Positions 1 to 7,315 of a stretch of DNA of 64,000 bases are shown here, one piece after another (within the stretch, counting starts at the first letter, position 1; each line of letters begins with the position of its first letter). The notes beneath the pieces were generated by a model that saw only the letters and a list, made by a program, of their open reading frames with translations, was not told the DNA's origin and did no database searches. Both the position numbers and the translations under genes were made by a program. Source of the DNA: Candidatus Methanomethylicaceae archaeon (GTDB lineage: Archaea; Thermoproteota; Methanomethylicia; Methanomethylicales; Methanomethylicaceae); NCBI GenBank assembly GCA_015660995.1, contig JACTUC010000004.1, forward strand, positions 54,192-118,191, read 5' to 3'.

Positions 1-192
1 GGCACAGTATCAAACTCGATGAGAGGACACTGGGGATTCGGCTTCGATCCCATCTTTGTGCCCTCAGGGAAAGACGCAAGGACTTTTGCTGAAATGACCA
101 CATCTGAGAAGGAGTTCCTCTCTCACAGGGGCGCTGCCTTCAGAAGCTTCGGACAATGGTACGAAAAGACCAATCCCTCGTCAGGCGTTTAG
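1..192 (+). CDS. rdgB: XTP/dITP diphosphatase (RdgB/HAM1), C-terminal part
   Basis: The gene is open at the window's left edge and ends at TAG 190-192, leaving 63 residues. The protein removes non-canonical purine nucleotides (ITP, XTP, dITP) by releasing pyrophosphate. Family motifs seen are GFGFDPIF near the start of the fragment, then TFAEM and SHRGAAF, the usual C-terminal signature of Ham1 proteins. In many archaea ham1 lies just before rps15, as here, except that a transposon has landed two bases after the stop codon. The coding sequence itself is untouched by the insertion. The N-terminal half lies outside the window. Confidence 0.9.
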   Translation, partial: GTVSNSMRGHWGFGFDPIFVPSGKDARTFAEMTTSEKEFLSHRGAAFRSFGQWYEKTNPSSGV

Positions 193-194
193 AA

Positions 195-202
195 CGAATA
201 GC
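195..202. repeat. 8-bp target-site duplication, left copy
   Basis: CGAATAGC lies directly outside the left terminal inverted repeat and recurs in the same orientation at 6795-6802, directly outside the right one. Eight base pairs is the duplication length known for IS6-family elements. Removing the element and one copy restores a short, intact rdgB-rps15 spacer. Confidence 0.9.
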
Positions 203-253
203 GGTTCTGGTCAACCTCGGGGTGGTCAATCAGGATTGGTCAAATAGGGTTGG
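203..253 (+). repeat. Left terminal inverted repeat, 51 bp
   Basis: This is the exact reverse complement of 6744-6794. It starts GGTTCTG and contains three direct copies of TGGTCAA at 208-214, 223-229 and 237-243 (spacing 15 and 14 bp). Regularly spaced short repeats inside a terminal repeat are typical of multiple transposase-binding sites. Most IS6-type terminal repeats are much shorter, so the length is unusual. Confidence 0.92.
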
Positions 254-265
254 TAAAGCTGGGCT

Positions 266-1630
266 CTACGGCAATAGCTCAATTTTATTGTTAGTCTCTA
301 TGGCTTTTTCTAGGGTCTCAATAGCTTCTACGATTAACCCCTTTGATTTTGCTCTAGCTTCATAACAATGATTAACAAGAGGCACAAACTCTTTCAAAAC
401 ATCATCTGGAGGAATTGGGATTTGCACTCTCTCAACGTCCACATCATCTATTGTCGGATAAGATGTTCCCGTTGTTGGTTTCTTCATCTGAAGTTTTCCG
501 ACAACAGACCTCATCACAACATAGATATATTCTTTCCATGGTGATGATGCTTCAAACACAGAGAATGCAGAACTACATATTGCGTCTTTGTTGAATTCTT
601 TCGGGATTATTCCTATAGCACCACGAGTCGGCCTAACTTTAGAAATAATTAGCTCCCCCCCTCTTATGGGTACACGAGCATTGGGGGGCAATTCTTTCCC
701 TAATCTTTCGGTGTAATGAACCTCCCCCACATCGGTTGAGACATCACCTATTTCTATGTACTTGTAGGTTTTTTCTGGGTCTGGTTTGATCTTGGTAATT
801 CTTCTTTGAGCTAATCTTTCCAAACTTCTCAATTCAGACTTTGAGGACAACGTTTTTAGAAGCTTCTCGTAAAATGGTTGGAAATACTCAGCATCCATCC
901 TGTTCGCTTTTCTTAGTTCGGATAGTGACTTTTGATAGGATAAGCTCTGAGTGAATTTTGCATTTTCTATCCCGCTTTTTTCAAGAAATAGGTTTTCTGC
1001 TTTTTGCAAAATCTGAACCGAGTCTATTCTTTGAATATAAGCATCATGTACTAACTTTCTGATTGCTTCAACAGTCTTCCTATCTGCACTAATCACGAAT
1101 ACTTTCTTCAAATCAGGAAGAATGAGTCCTTTTTGAACTGTCCCTCTGATATTTCGCCTTATCTGAGCTTGACCATACTTGGAAGCCAGATATATGAAGA
1201 GATATTCTGGTTCAATGGTTTTTGACCGAATTATTGCCAATTTGCAATTAGCAGTAAGCCGTTCTTCTCTATCTGTAGCTAACGCAATATTGCCGATAGT
1301 TCCCACAATGGATAGCAAGATGTCATTGTTTTTGACATGTGAACGTTTCAGTTTCAAATAAACGCTTTCTGGAATAAAAATGGGGTTGCTATCATCTATG
1401 AAAAATTCTATTACATCTTGACCTCTCAGGTATCTAACTCCTTTTTCAACAAATTCTTCAGCAATTGAGAGATGATTTCCATCGGTTACATCTGCGACTT
1501 TGCATAGTTGTTCACTATTTATTCTTAATAGATTAGAATACAGTGCAATATACTCTGGGCTGAAGTATTCAGAATCGCAGCGAGCGTTTTTAACTATTTC
1601 CTCTTTATTAACGATCGACACTTTAGGCAT
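266..1630 (-). CDS. hsdS: Type I/BcgI-like specificity subunit (HsdS family)
   Basis: 454 residues. The protein shows the two-half architecture of specificity subunits: a first target-recognition domain (about residues 40-190) ending in an Ile/Leu-rich helix, then a second (about 245-430) in which SYPTIDD-type sequence precedes the final conserved helix. It would choose the DNA site for the methylase/nuclease encoded just upstream; the genes are 2 bp apart and cotranscribed leftward. The stop lies 13 bp from the left terminal repeat, so it is the outermost cargo gene. The sequence targeted cannot be read from the protein. Confidence 0.87.
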   Translation of the reverse strand: MPKVSIVNKEEIVKNARCDSEYFSPEYIALYSNLLRINSEQLCKVADVTDGNHLSIAEEFVEKGVRYLRGQDVIEFFIDDSNPIFIPESVYLKLKRSHVKNNDILLSIVGTIGNIALATDREERLTANCKLAIIRSKTIEPEYLFIYLASKYGQAQIRRNIRGTVQKGLILPDLKKVFVISADRKTVEAIRKLVHDAYIQRIDSVQILQKAENLFLEKSGIENAKFTQSLSYQKSLSELRKANRMDAEYFQPFYEKLLKTLSSKSELRSLERLAQRRITKIKPDPEKTYKYIEIGDVSTDVGEVHYTERLGKELPPNARVPIRGGELIISKVRPTRGAIGIIPKEFNKDAICSSAFSVFEASSPWKEYIYVVMRSVVGKLQMKKPTTGTSYPTIDDVDVERVQIPIPPDDVLKEFVPLVNHCYEARAKSKGLIVEAIETLEKAIETNNKIELLP

Positions 1631-1632
1631 TT

Positions 1633-3555
1633 TTACGTCTTCCAGAAACTTAATTCTTCTTTCTTGGCAAACTCAATGAAATTTTCTGCTATTTTATCGA
1701 GATCATGCTCAACGATCAGATGACCGTGTTTATCAATTTCAGGTTCACCTAATTCATTCTTTTTAAAGACATATTCGCCTGAACTGGCTTTTCCTGACTT
1801 CTCGGAAATCGCTAAAAAGATTGGATAGTCTTCTTTCTTTGGGCATAGCTTGTCATCCCATTTTTGTAAGAATAAAACAGATGTTTTGGTTCCTGCGTGC
1901 GGTCTAAATGTGTTGTCGCCTAGACTTACGACGGCGAGTATTCTCGCTTTTTCCATAATGTATTCTCTAACGTATTCATCCATTATATTGTTGAAGCGTC
2001 CTTGAGGCAAGACTATAGCCATTCGTCCTCCACTTTTTAGAAAGTCAATGCATCTTTCTATAAATAATACATCCCTGCTCATTCTTTGACTTTGTTTTCC
2101 ATTCTTTTGAGCCAAATCATAATTCTTCAAGATTTGTTTTTCTCTAATATCCCCTGCAAAAGGGGGATTTGTCATCAGAATGTCGAAGCCAAAGTAGCGA
2201 AAATTCTCTTGGTTATCTTTATCTAATTCTTGATCATCTGGAAATCTTGTCAAGAAAGTTCTCAGTGCAGCTTTGCCTTCTTCGTTCCAAGATTTTGGGT
2301 CAAGGGAGTTAAGTTTGTAAACATTTTGTTTTCCATCCCCCGCAATAAGGTTAAGAGCCTTGGCAATCTTGACGGCTCTATCGTCGAAATCAATTCCGTA
2401 AACCATTGTCGATGCGTATTCTGCCTGTTCTCTAGTAGGTGCGCTTATGGAGTCTTCGCCCCATATCCAGAAGAAGGTATGAACAGTGAAGCCACAAGAA
2501 CCTGCAGCCGGATCTATTACATATTCAGGTTCTTTGGGGTTGAACATTTTTACGCACATGTCTATGACATAGCGAGGCGTAAAGTATTGCCCTTTAGACC
2601 CTTTTGCGACTTGAGTGACCAGATATTCGAATGCTTCATCAATAATCTGTAGGTTAGCATTGAAAAGCTTGATGTCTTGCAGAAAAGAAATGCAGGTGTA
2701 CAAATGAGATGGGCTTAACTCAATCTTATCAAGTGGCCTGAAAACTCCCCGCCATTTTTCGTTAGCTTGGTTAAATAACCCATTTATCTTTTGATAGAGT
2801 TCTAATGGGGATTCACCATAGATTCTGAAATAAATTCGCCTGTTTCGATCTCGTAAATTCTTAGCTGCCCATTCATCAAATAATTTAGCATAGATTAATT
2901 TGAAGACCTCATCAAAAGCATCAACTCCAGCATTTGCCAAAACCAAGTTTTCCAAATCAAGGATGACACTTTTTAAGGAAAGCCTCTCTTTAGCAAGTTT
3001 ATTCTCTTGAGCAAGTTTGTCGATAGTCCAAGGTTCTTTTATGACATCTATGAGGGATTGATCAACTGATGGAATGCTGGAAAGCTGTGAAAAAATGTTT
3101 GGTTCCTCTCTATGTAAAATAACCAAAGCTTCGCCATTAGTCCAAACGCCGATTGGGGAGCCTTCCGCATTGCAATACGATTTCAACTGTTGAATGCCAT
3201 CAGCTCTGTTAGGTTTTTTGGCTTCAACTATGATATAGGGATGTTCCATATCTTTTTGATAAACAATGATGTCTGCTGCTTTTTCGTGAACCCCAGAACC
3301 AAACCAAACTTCTTTTTCAACACCTATTCTTTCTTTTGGATAACCGTATTCCGTCATCAATTTCTTTATGAAAAGTTGCCGCACAATCTCTTCTGGTTTT
3401 GCTGGCCTTTCAATATCAGAAGCAAAACATTTCAAATATGGCTTACCATTTTTTTCGAAAAGCATCATTGACTCAATATCGCTTTGTTTGAATAGCCTTA
3501 ATTTATGTTTGACATTAGGGTCTTTGAAGATCAAGTCAACCGTAACTTTGCTCAT
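1633..3555 (-). CDS. Fused restriction-modification protein (PD-(D/E)XK nuclease + N6-adenine methylase)
   Basis: 640 residues from ATG 3555. The N-terminal ~150 residues resemble the HsdR_N nuclease domain, with a PD-(D/E)XK core around Asp95 (ADIIVY) and Glu111-x-Lys113 (IIVEAKK). A helical linker follows. The C-terminal half is a gamma-type adenine methylase: GQYFTPR, motif I DPAAGSCGF (about 348-356) and catalytic NPPF (463-466). No separate translocase HsdR is present, so cutting and methylation appear fused, as in BcgI-type IIG/IIB enzymes. The start was chosen because ATG 3555 overlaps the upstream gene's TGA in an ATGA junction; a longer TTG start at 3606 would overlap that gene. Cleavage activity is inferred. 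Confidence 0.85.
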   Translation of the reverse strand: MSKVTVDLIFKDPNVKHKLRLFKQSDIESMMLFEKNGKPYLKCFASDIERPAKPEEIVRQLFIKKLMTEYGYPKERIGVEKEVWFGSGVHEKAADIIVYQKDMEHPYIIVEAKKPNRADGIQQLKSYCNAEGSPIGVWTNGEALVILHREEPNIFSQLSSIPSVDQSLIDVIKEPWTIDKLAQENKLAKERLSLKSVILDLENLVLANAGVDAFDEVFKLIYAKLFDEWAAKNLRDRNRRIYFRIYGESPLELYQKINGLFNQANEKWRGVFRPLDKIELSPSHLYTCISFLQDIKLFNANLQIIDEAFEYLVTQVAKGSKGQYFTPRYVIDMCVKMFNPKEPEYVIDPAAGSCGFTVHTFFWIWGEDSISAPTREQAEYASTMVYGIDFDDRAVKIAKALNLIAGDGKQNVYKLNSLDPKSWNEEGKAALRTFLTRFPDDQELDKDNQENFRYFGFDILMTNPPFAGDIREKQILKNYDLAQKNGKQSQRMSRDVLFIERCIDFLKSGGRMAIVLPQGRFNNIMDEYVREYIMEKARILAVVSLGDNTFRPHAGTKTSVLFLQKWDDKLCPKKEDYPIFLAISEKSGKASSGEYVFKKNELGEPEIDKHGHLIVEHDLDKIAENFIEFAKKEELSFWKT

Positions 3556-3701
3556 GTTTTCCCACCCCTTGTCGCTCGTGGCGTATCCCAATAGGGGCTT
3601 TTGCACTTGGGGCAGACCTTGGGTGCATTGATTTTATTTCTTGGCAACCATTCATGCCCACAACGTTCACAGCGATAACCCCATAATTGCACTTTACTCA
3701 T
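3552..3701 (-). CDS. Small zinc-ribbon protein leading the RM operon
   Basis: 49 residues from ATG 3701, ending in a TGA that overlaps the RM gene start by 4 nt (ATGA). Two CxxC knuckles are visible: CERCGHEW (Cys11, Cys14) and VCPKCKSPYW (Cys30, Cys33). This matches the common archaeal one-ribbon fold, a nucleic-acid- or protein-binding module. Translational coupling to the restriction gene suggests a role in it, for example a controller (C-protein-like) or accessory factor; this is inference. The same fold is widespread in archaea with no known single function. Confidence 0.72.
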   Translation of the reverse strand: MSKVQLWGYRCERCGHEWLPRNKINAPKVCPKCKSPYWDTPRATRGGKT

Positions 3702-3707
3702 ATATAA

Positions 3708-3796
3708 ATTGTATATTACGAATTGTATATAAGACTTGCTATTATACCAATAATTATATATATTACCTCCTAGTATATTACTATTAGGTAATTAAA
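3708..3796. promoter_or_regulatory. Divergent promoter/operator region of the transposon
   Basis: An A+T-rich spacer separates the leftward RM operon (ATG 3701) from the rightward transposase (ATG 3797). AATTGTATAT occurs twice in direct repeat (3708-3717 and 3721-3730), overlapping the likely TATA element of the leftward operon. A near-palindrome spans 3763-3791, with outer arms TTACCT/AGGTAA and inner AGTA/TACT, just before the transposase start. These look like operators that could link transposition and RM expression. No regulator with an HTH domain is obvious in the element; the zinc-ribbon protein is one candidate. Confidence 0.5.
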
Positions 3797-4936
3797 ATGA
3801 TGAGTATGACAGAAATGATGGAAACAAGGGCTTTAAGAGCTTATTCAATCGTTGATAGCTCATCAATAACCCCGCTTGACAAAGACTCATTTTTAGTTCC
3901 TTCCCAATCGAAGAATGGCAACAAATACCGAGTAGAGAGAATTAATGATAACGCATGGTCATGCGAATGCGCCGACCATCAATTTAGAAGGATGATCTGC
4001 AAGCATATTCTTAGTGTCCAACTCTGGCTTAACCTAACCAAGAATCTCAAGCCAAAAGCGATCAAGCCAGAGTACTCAGAAGTTCATGAGTGTAAGTTCT
4101 GCGGCTCGACCGAGCTGATGAAGTATGGCAAGAAAACCAAGCAGTTCAAGCAACGCTACTATTGCAAGTCATGCCAGAGAACCTTTGTGCCAGATTCCAT
4201 CACAAGAAAGATGTGGTTCAGACCTGAAGTCGTGACGAGTGTTTTAGACCTCTATTACAAGGGTGTTAGTCTAAGGAACATTCAGGATCACCTAAGCCAA
4301 ATATGCGGAGTACAACTTAACAGCCATGCCACGATTTTAAACTGGATTAAGAAGTACGAGTCACTGATAGGCGATTACGTCAAGACCCTCAAGCCAGAGA
4401 TAGGAAAACAGTGGCACGTCGATGAGATGAAAGTAAAATTTGGCGGTTCTTGGAAGTGGCTCTGGAATGTCATGGACAAGGACACCCGATTCCTTCTGGC
4501 ATCCAACATAACTGAAAGCAGGGATGTTGATGATGCAAGGGAAGTATTCGCTCTGGCTAAGGAAATAGCCAAGGGCCAGAAGCCAGAGAGGATAATCTCG
4601 GATGGACTGCCAGCCTATAAGAAAGCTGTAATCAAGGAGTTCTTCACCATTAGGAAACCGAGGACTGAGCATGTCAGCCACATCCACCTGACGGGTGACA
4701 TTAACAACAACCTCATAGAGAGGCTTCACGGAACTAAGAGGGATAGGGAAAAGGTCTTCAGGGGATTGAAGAAAGAAGAAACACCTATCATACCGATGCA
4801 AGACATCTATTACAACTTTGTAAAGCCACACCAAGCATTACAAGGCAAGACCCCTGCCGAGAAGTCTGGCATAGGCATAGAAGATAGAAACAAGTGGCAA
4901 GGGTTAATTGAGAAATCCACTGCCTTAAAATCTTAA
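3797..4936 (+). CDS. tnp: DDE transposase, IS6-like, with SWIM and zinc-ribbon DNA-binding modules
   Basis: 379 residues. A SWIM-type zinc finger opens the protein (Cys56-x-Cys58 ... Cys68-x-His70), followed by a zinc ribbon (Cys99/Cys102, Cys123/Cys126) and a helix-turn-helix stretch (about 140-185). The RNase H-fold core carries the DDE triad: Asp209 in HVDEMKV, Asp269 in IISDGLPAY and Glu308 in NNLIERLHG, then the HQAL/GKTPAE ending of IS6/rve proteins. It should bind the 51-bp ends and carry out replicative transposition. All catalytic residues are present, so it may be active. ATG 3800 is an alternative start. The gene sits in the middle of the element rather than near one end. Confidence 0.9.
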   Translation: MMSMTEMMETRALRAYSIVDSSSITPLDKDSFLVPSQSKNGNKYRVERINDNAWSCECADHQFRRMICKHILSVQLWLNLTKNLKPKAIKPEYSEVHECKFCGSTELMKYGKKTKQFKQRYYCKSCQRTFVPDSITRKMWFRPEVVTSVLDLYYKGVSLRNIQDHLSQICGVQLNSHATILNWIKKYESLIGDYVKTLKPEIGKQWHVDEMKVKFGGSWKWLWNVMDKDTRFLLASNITESRDVDDAREVFALAKEIAKGQKPERIISDGLPAYKKAVIKEFFTIRKPRTEHVSHIHLTGDINNNLIERLHGTKRDREKVFRGLKKEETPIIPMQDIYYNFVKPHQALQGKTPAEKSGIGIEDRNKWQGLIEKSTALKS

Positions 4937-5056
4937 TTTTTTATTGATTCCCAATTAGTATTTAAGCAAATTTAATAAACTAATAAGCTAAGAGAAACAA
5001 GAGGAGCATATTTTTAAGGTGGGCATTATTGTTGAGCCTAATAAAAGGTGAATTGC

Positions 5057-5818
5057 GTGCCGATTACTGAGATTTTTCCTAATCCCACCGTGAAACAAGT
5101 GATATTTGAAATAAGGTATCCTAATTTGTTTTTCTTGGAAAATAAAATCGGTGATTTGCAACAAAAGATAATGGGGGAATTTCCTAAATCTGCTCTTCTT
5201 TTTAGAAGACAAATTGTTTTAGCTGATGTTGGTCCACAGGGCAAATTAGAGGAAATCTCTGGTAAATTTGATGAAATGGGGAGCAAGAAGATTTGGCAAT
5301 TTCAATCGAATAAGGGCTACAAATTGAACATTTCTACCAACTCCCTAGATATAACATCAGAATACCACAAGACCTACAATTTAGGTAGTGGCGATAGATT
5401 CAGAGAAGTAATTAAAAATGCGTTAGATAATTTTTTTGAATTAACTATGATACCGACAGTTACACGAATTGGCCTAAGATATGTTGATGAGTGCCCAATT
5501 CCAAACAAGACTAATAGAACATTTAAGAGATATTATAAGTCAGTTTTCCCTATTGAAAGATTTAACTTGGCGCAATCTGAGGAAATGTTCTTTAGAACTG
5601 TAACAACCAAAGATAACCTTGGATTAATATACATGGAAACCTTGGCAAAAGTGCAGGATAAATATAAATTGGTTTTAGATTTTGATGGTTTTGCAACTAA
5701 TGTTTCTTCCCCAGAATGTTTAGCGACTACTGATAAGTTACATGATTTAATAGTAAAGGAATATGAAAACACGATAAAGGAACCAGTTTATGAATATATG
5801 CGACAACGAAGGGATTGA
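5057..5818 (+). CDS. TIGR04255 family protein
   Basis: About 253 residues. The opening (EIFPNPTVKQVIFEIRYP) matches the TIGR04255 family, whose members start with a P-x-x-x-V-x-x-EIRF/Y-type strand and are scattered among genomes as accessory genes. The biochemical function is unknown. GTG 5057 is preceded by AAAAGGTGA, the local ribosome-binding motif, so I prefer it to GTG 5048. First gene of a three-gene run with the next two. Its place in a transposon beside an RM system makes a defence or anti-invader role plausible, but no catalytic motif is visible. Confidence 0.72.
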   Translation: MPITEIFPNPTVKQVIFEIRYPNLFFLENKIGDLQQKIMGEFPKSALLFRRQIVLADVGPQGKLEEISGKFDEMGSKKIWQFQSNKGYKLNISTNSLDITSEYHKTYNLGSGDRFREVIKNALDNFFELTMIPTVTRIGLRYVDECPIPNKTNRTFKRYYKSVFPIERFNLAQSEEMFFRTVTTKDNLGLIYMETLAKVQDKYKLVLDFDGFATNVSSPECLATTDKLHDLIVKEYENTIKEPVYEYMRQRRD

Positions 5819-5820
5819 TA

Positions 5821-6090
5821 ATGGACAATGATCTGAAAGAAGTTGGTTATGAACCACCTGAAAATGATTACAAATCGTTTAAATCGCAAGGTACTGGAGG
5901 ACACTCAATATCACAAGAGTATAAGACAATTGTTTTTCCTTTTGACAAATATGAGATTACAGTCAAATTGACATTAAATAATGAATTTGTCAACATTGAA
6001 GGAGTGAAAATAAATAAAGATTTCACGTCTTACAAACAAAAGATAACGTCTAACGGCTTCCATGATGTAGAAAAATTCTACAAAGAGTAA
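5821..6090 (+). CDS. Unknown 89-aa protein, middle gene of TIGR04255 operon
   Basis: I do not recognise this protein. It starts at ATG 5821, two bases after the TIGR04255 stop; TTG 5815 would overlap it. It has an acidic, Gly/Ser-rich N-terminus and then alternating beta-strand-like segments (TIVFPFDKYEITVKLTLN, VNIEGVKI), suggesting a small beta sandwich. There are no cysteines, signal peptide or membrane segment. Tight spacing implies cotranscription and probably coupled translation with its neighbours. Confidence 0.6.
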   Translation: MDNDLKEVGYEPPENDYKSFKSQGTGGHSISQEYKTIVFPFDKYEITVKLTLNNEFVNIEGVKINKDFTSYKQKITSNGFHDVEKFYKE

Positions 6091-6097
6091 CAGGTAT

Positions 6098-6727
6098 ATG
6101 TTCTATACCGAAAAGGTAGACACCGATCTCAGATTTGGTGATGTTGTTAGAGGTTTTTTTGCAGTTACGCCAAATATCAACGAGCCATTTGTTAATGGTG
6201 CCAATAAAAATTATAATATCGATGTTGTTTTTCCAGTATATTCGGTTATCATAGATCCATGTTGCCAGATAGGATCTAAACAAATCTCATTAACGCCATT
6301 AATTGAGATCTGGCGATCTTTTTTTGATAATCCTTACTTGGTTGAAGACTTAACACGTATTAACAAACAAATGAAAGCTCAACAAGCAACCCCTCCAAAT
6401 GATTGGAACAACTATCCTGAAGAAAAGAAGGCAACAGAACTAAGAGAAGGACTACGTTATGCCTTCATTAGCCTTTTTGTTTATGAAAAACACTCGCCAC
6501 TCCCTGAGTATACTATTGATATGAAAGGATGTAAAAAAACAACAGGGTATTATATGATCGATTTTAGAAATATCCATAAAGTTTCATGTGATAAAATTCG
6601 AAAACCATCTGATGCAATAGAAACTAAAGTGCTGGAATTGTCTATTGTAACAAGAAATCAACTAAGGGATAAGATCGCAAGTTATTATGGGACTCGTATA
6701 AAAGAAGATTTAACTGCTGAGGATTGA
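6098..6727 (+). CDS. Unknown 209-aa protein, last gene of TIGR04255 operon
   Basis: Starts at ATG 6098, 7 bp after the previous stop, and ends 16 bp before the right terminal repeat. The N-terminal part contains RFGDVVRGFF, then YSVIIDPCCQIGS. This resembles the GD-x-V ... (V/I)-x-x-x-x-C-x-I arrangement I associate with small accessory proteins carrying a VISQDCDI-like motif; that match is tentative. The middle is charged and helical (PEEKKATELREGLRY). No nuclease or NTPase motif is visible. Its persistence in the cargo suggests function with TIGR04255. Confidence 0.6.
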   Translation: MFYTEKVDTDLRFGDVVRGFFAVTPNINEPFVNGANKNYNIDVVFPVYSVIIDPCCQIGSKQISLTPLIEIWRSFFDNPYLVEDLTRINKQMKAQQATPPNDWNNYPEEKKATELREGLRYAFISLFVYEKHSPLPEYTIDMKGCKKTTGYYMIDFRNIHKVSCDKIRKPSDAIETKVLELSIVTRNQLRDKIASYYGTRIKEDLTAED

Positions 6728-6743
6728 ATTTTTTTGATAGCTT

Positions 6744-6794
6744 CCAACCCTATTTGACCAATCCTGATTGACCACCCCGAGGTTGACCAGAACC
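6744..6794 (-). repeat. Right terminal inverted repeat, 51 bp
   Basis: Perfect inverted copy of 203-253, with the three TGGTCAA motifs on the minus strand and the GGTTCTG tip at 6788-6794. The lack of any mismatch between the two ends suggests a recent insertion or strong constraint. Confidence 0.92.
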
Positions 6795-6802
6795 CGAATA
6801 GC
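6795..6802. repeat. 8-bp target-site duplication, right copy
   Basis: CGAATAGC, identical to 195-202, immediately outside the right terminal repeat and 6 bp upstream of the rps15 TATA element. Confidence 0.9.
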
Positions 6803-6806
6803 TAAG

Positions 6807-6819
6807 GCTTAAATAATGG
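6807..6819 (+). promoter_or_regulatory. TATA element of the rps15 operon
   Basis: GCTTAAATAATGG has the archaeal TATA form (core 6809-6816). It lies about 30 bp upstream of the proposed leaderless start at 6845. The transposon inserted just upstream, so the TATA box survived, while the region normally holding the BRE and upstream context is now partly target duplication. Confidence 0.55.
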
Positions 6820-6844
6820 TTTTTTATTTTATGCTTTGCTTAGG

Positions 6845-7303
6845 GTGGCATCATTGAGGAAGAGCAAGATCAAAGGAAGTTCACATTCGATCAGACCGAT
6901 TGAGAGCGGCGCCCCAAAATGGGTTAAGTTATCCAACGATGAAGTGGAGTCCACCATATTGGACTTAGCCAAGAAGGGCGTCCCGCAGTCACAGATCGGC
7001 GTCCTGCTAAGGGACCAATACGGCGTCCCGCTGGCGAAGCAGGTGACCAGCAAGAAGGTAGGCAAAGTGCTTTCCGAGAGGGGCGAGGCATCCAAGATAC
7101 CCGAGGACATGTTCAACCTTATCAAGCACGCAGGCGCCATACGTGGTCATCTGGAGGAGCACCCAAAGGACATGAGCTCCAAGCATGGGCTCCAGCTTCT
7201 CGAGTCCAAGATAAACCGCCTTGCGAAATATTATAGATCCATGGGAAAAATCCCTAGGGACTGGAAGTACTCCCCAGAGAAGGCATCCATTCTAGTACGA
7301 TAG
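6845..7303 (+). CDS. rps15: 30S ribosomal protein S15 (uS15)
   Basis: 152 residues from GTG 6845 (MASLRKSKIKGSSHSIRP), matching the usual archaeal MAR(L/M)HSRKKGKSGS opening; a TTG at 6836 would add three residues. Conserved blocks include PQSQIGVLLRDQYGVP, SSKHGLQLLESKINRLAKYYRS and the final PRDWKY. It binds 16S rRNA in the small-subunit platform. No ribosome-binding site precedes the GTG, and the TATA spacing suggests a leaderless transcript. It heads the conserved rps15-recJ-pcc1 run. Confidence 0.95.
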   Translation: MASLRKSKIKGSSHSIRPIESGAPKWVKLSNDEVESTILDLAKKGVPQSQIGVLLRDQYGVPLAKQVTSKKVGKVLSERGEASKIPEDMFNLIKHAGAIRGHLEEHPKDMSSKHGLQLLESKINRLAKYYRSMGKIPRDWKYSPEKASILVR

Positions 7304-7315
7304 AGGAGTAAAAAC

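Larger units (their letters stand above)
203..6794. mobile_element. 6.6-kb IS6-like transposon carrying restriction-modification and TIGR04255 cargo
   Basis: Seen directly: perfect 51-bp inverted repeats at the two ends (203-253 and 6744-6794) and 8-bp direct repeats outside them. Seven open genes fill the interior almost to the repeats (266 to 6727). The interior is visibly richer in A+T than the flanking ribosomal genes, suggesting horizontal origin. The layout is hsdS, RM and a zinc ribbon leftward; transposase, TIGR04255 and two unknown genes rightward. I see no internal copy of the terminal repeat around the transposase, so the whole segment appears to be one unit rather than an insertion next to cargo. 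Assignment to IS6 is inference from the DDE protein, the GGTTCTG tips and the 8-bp duplication. Confidence 0.88.

Noticed and set aside
266..3701. A classical type I system with missing HsdR
   Set aside because: The methylase chain already carries a PD-(D/E)XK domain at its N-terminus, so a separate HsdR is not required; BcgI-like fits better than a broken type I system.
3797..5047. A separate small IS nested inside the larger element
   Set aside because: No GGTTCTG-type inverted ends or short duplication flank the transposase gene itself; the only matching ends are at 203 and 6794.
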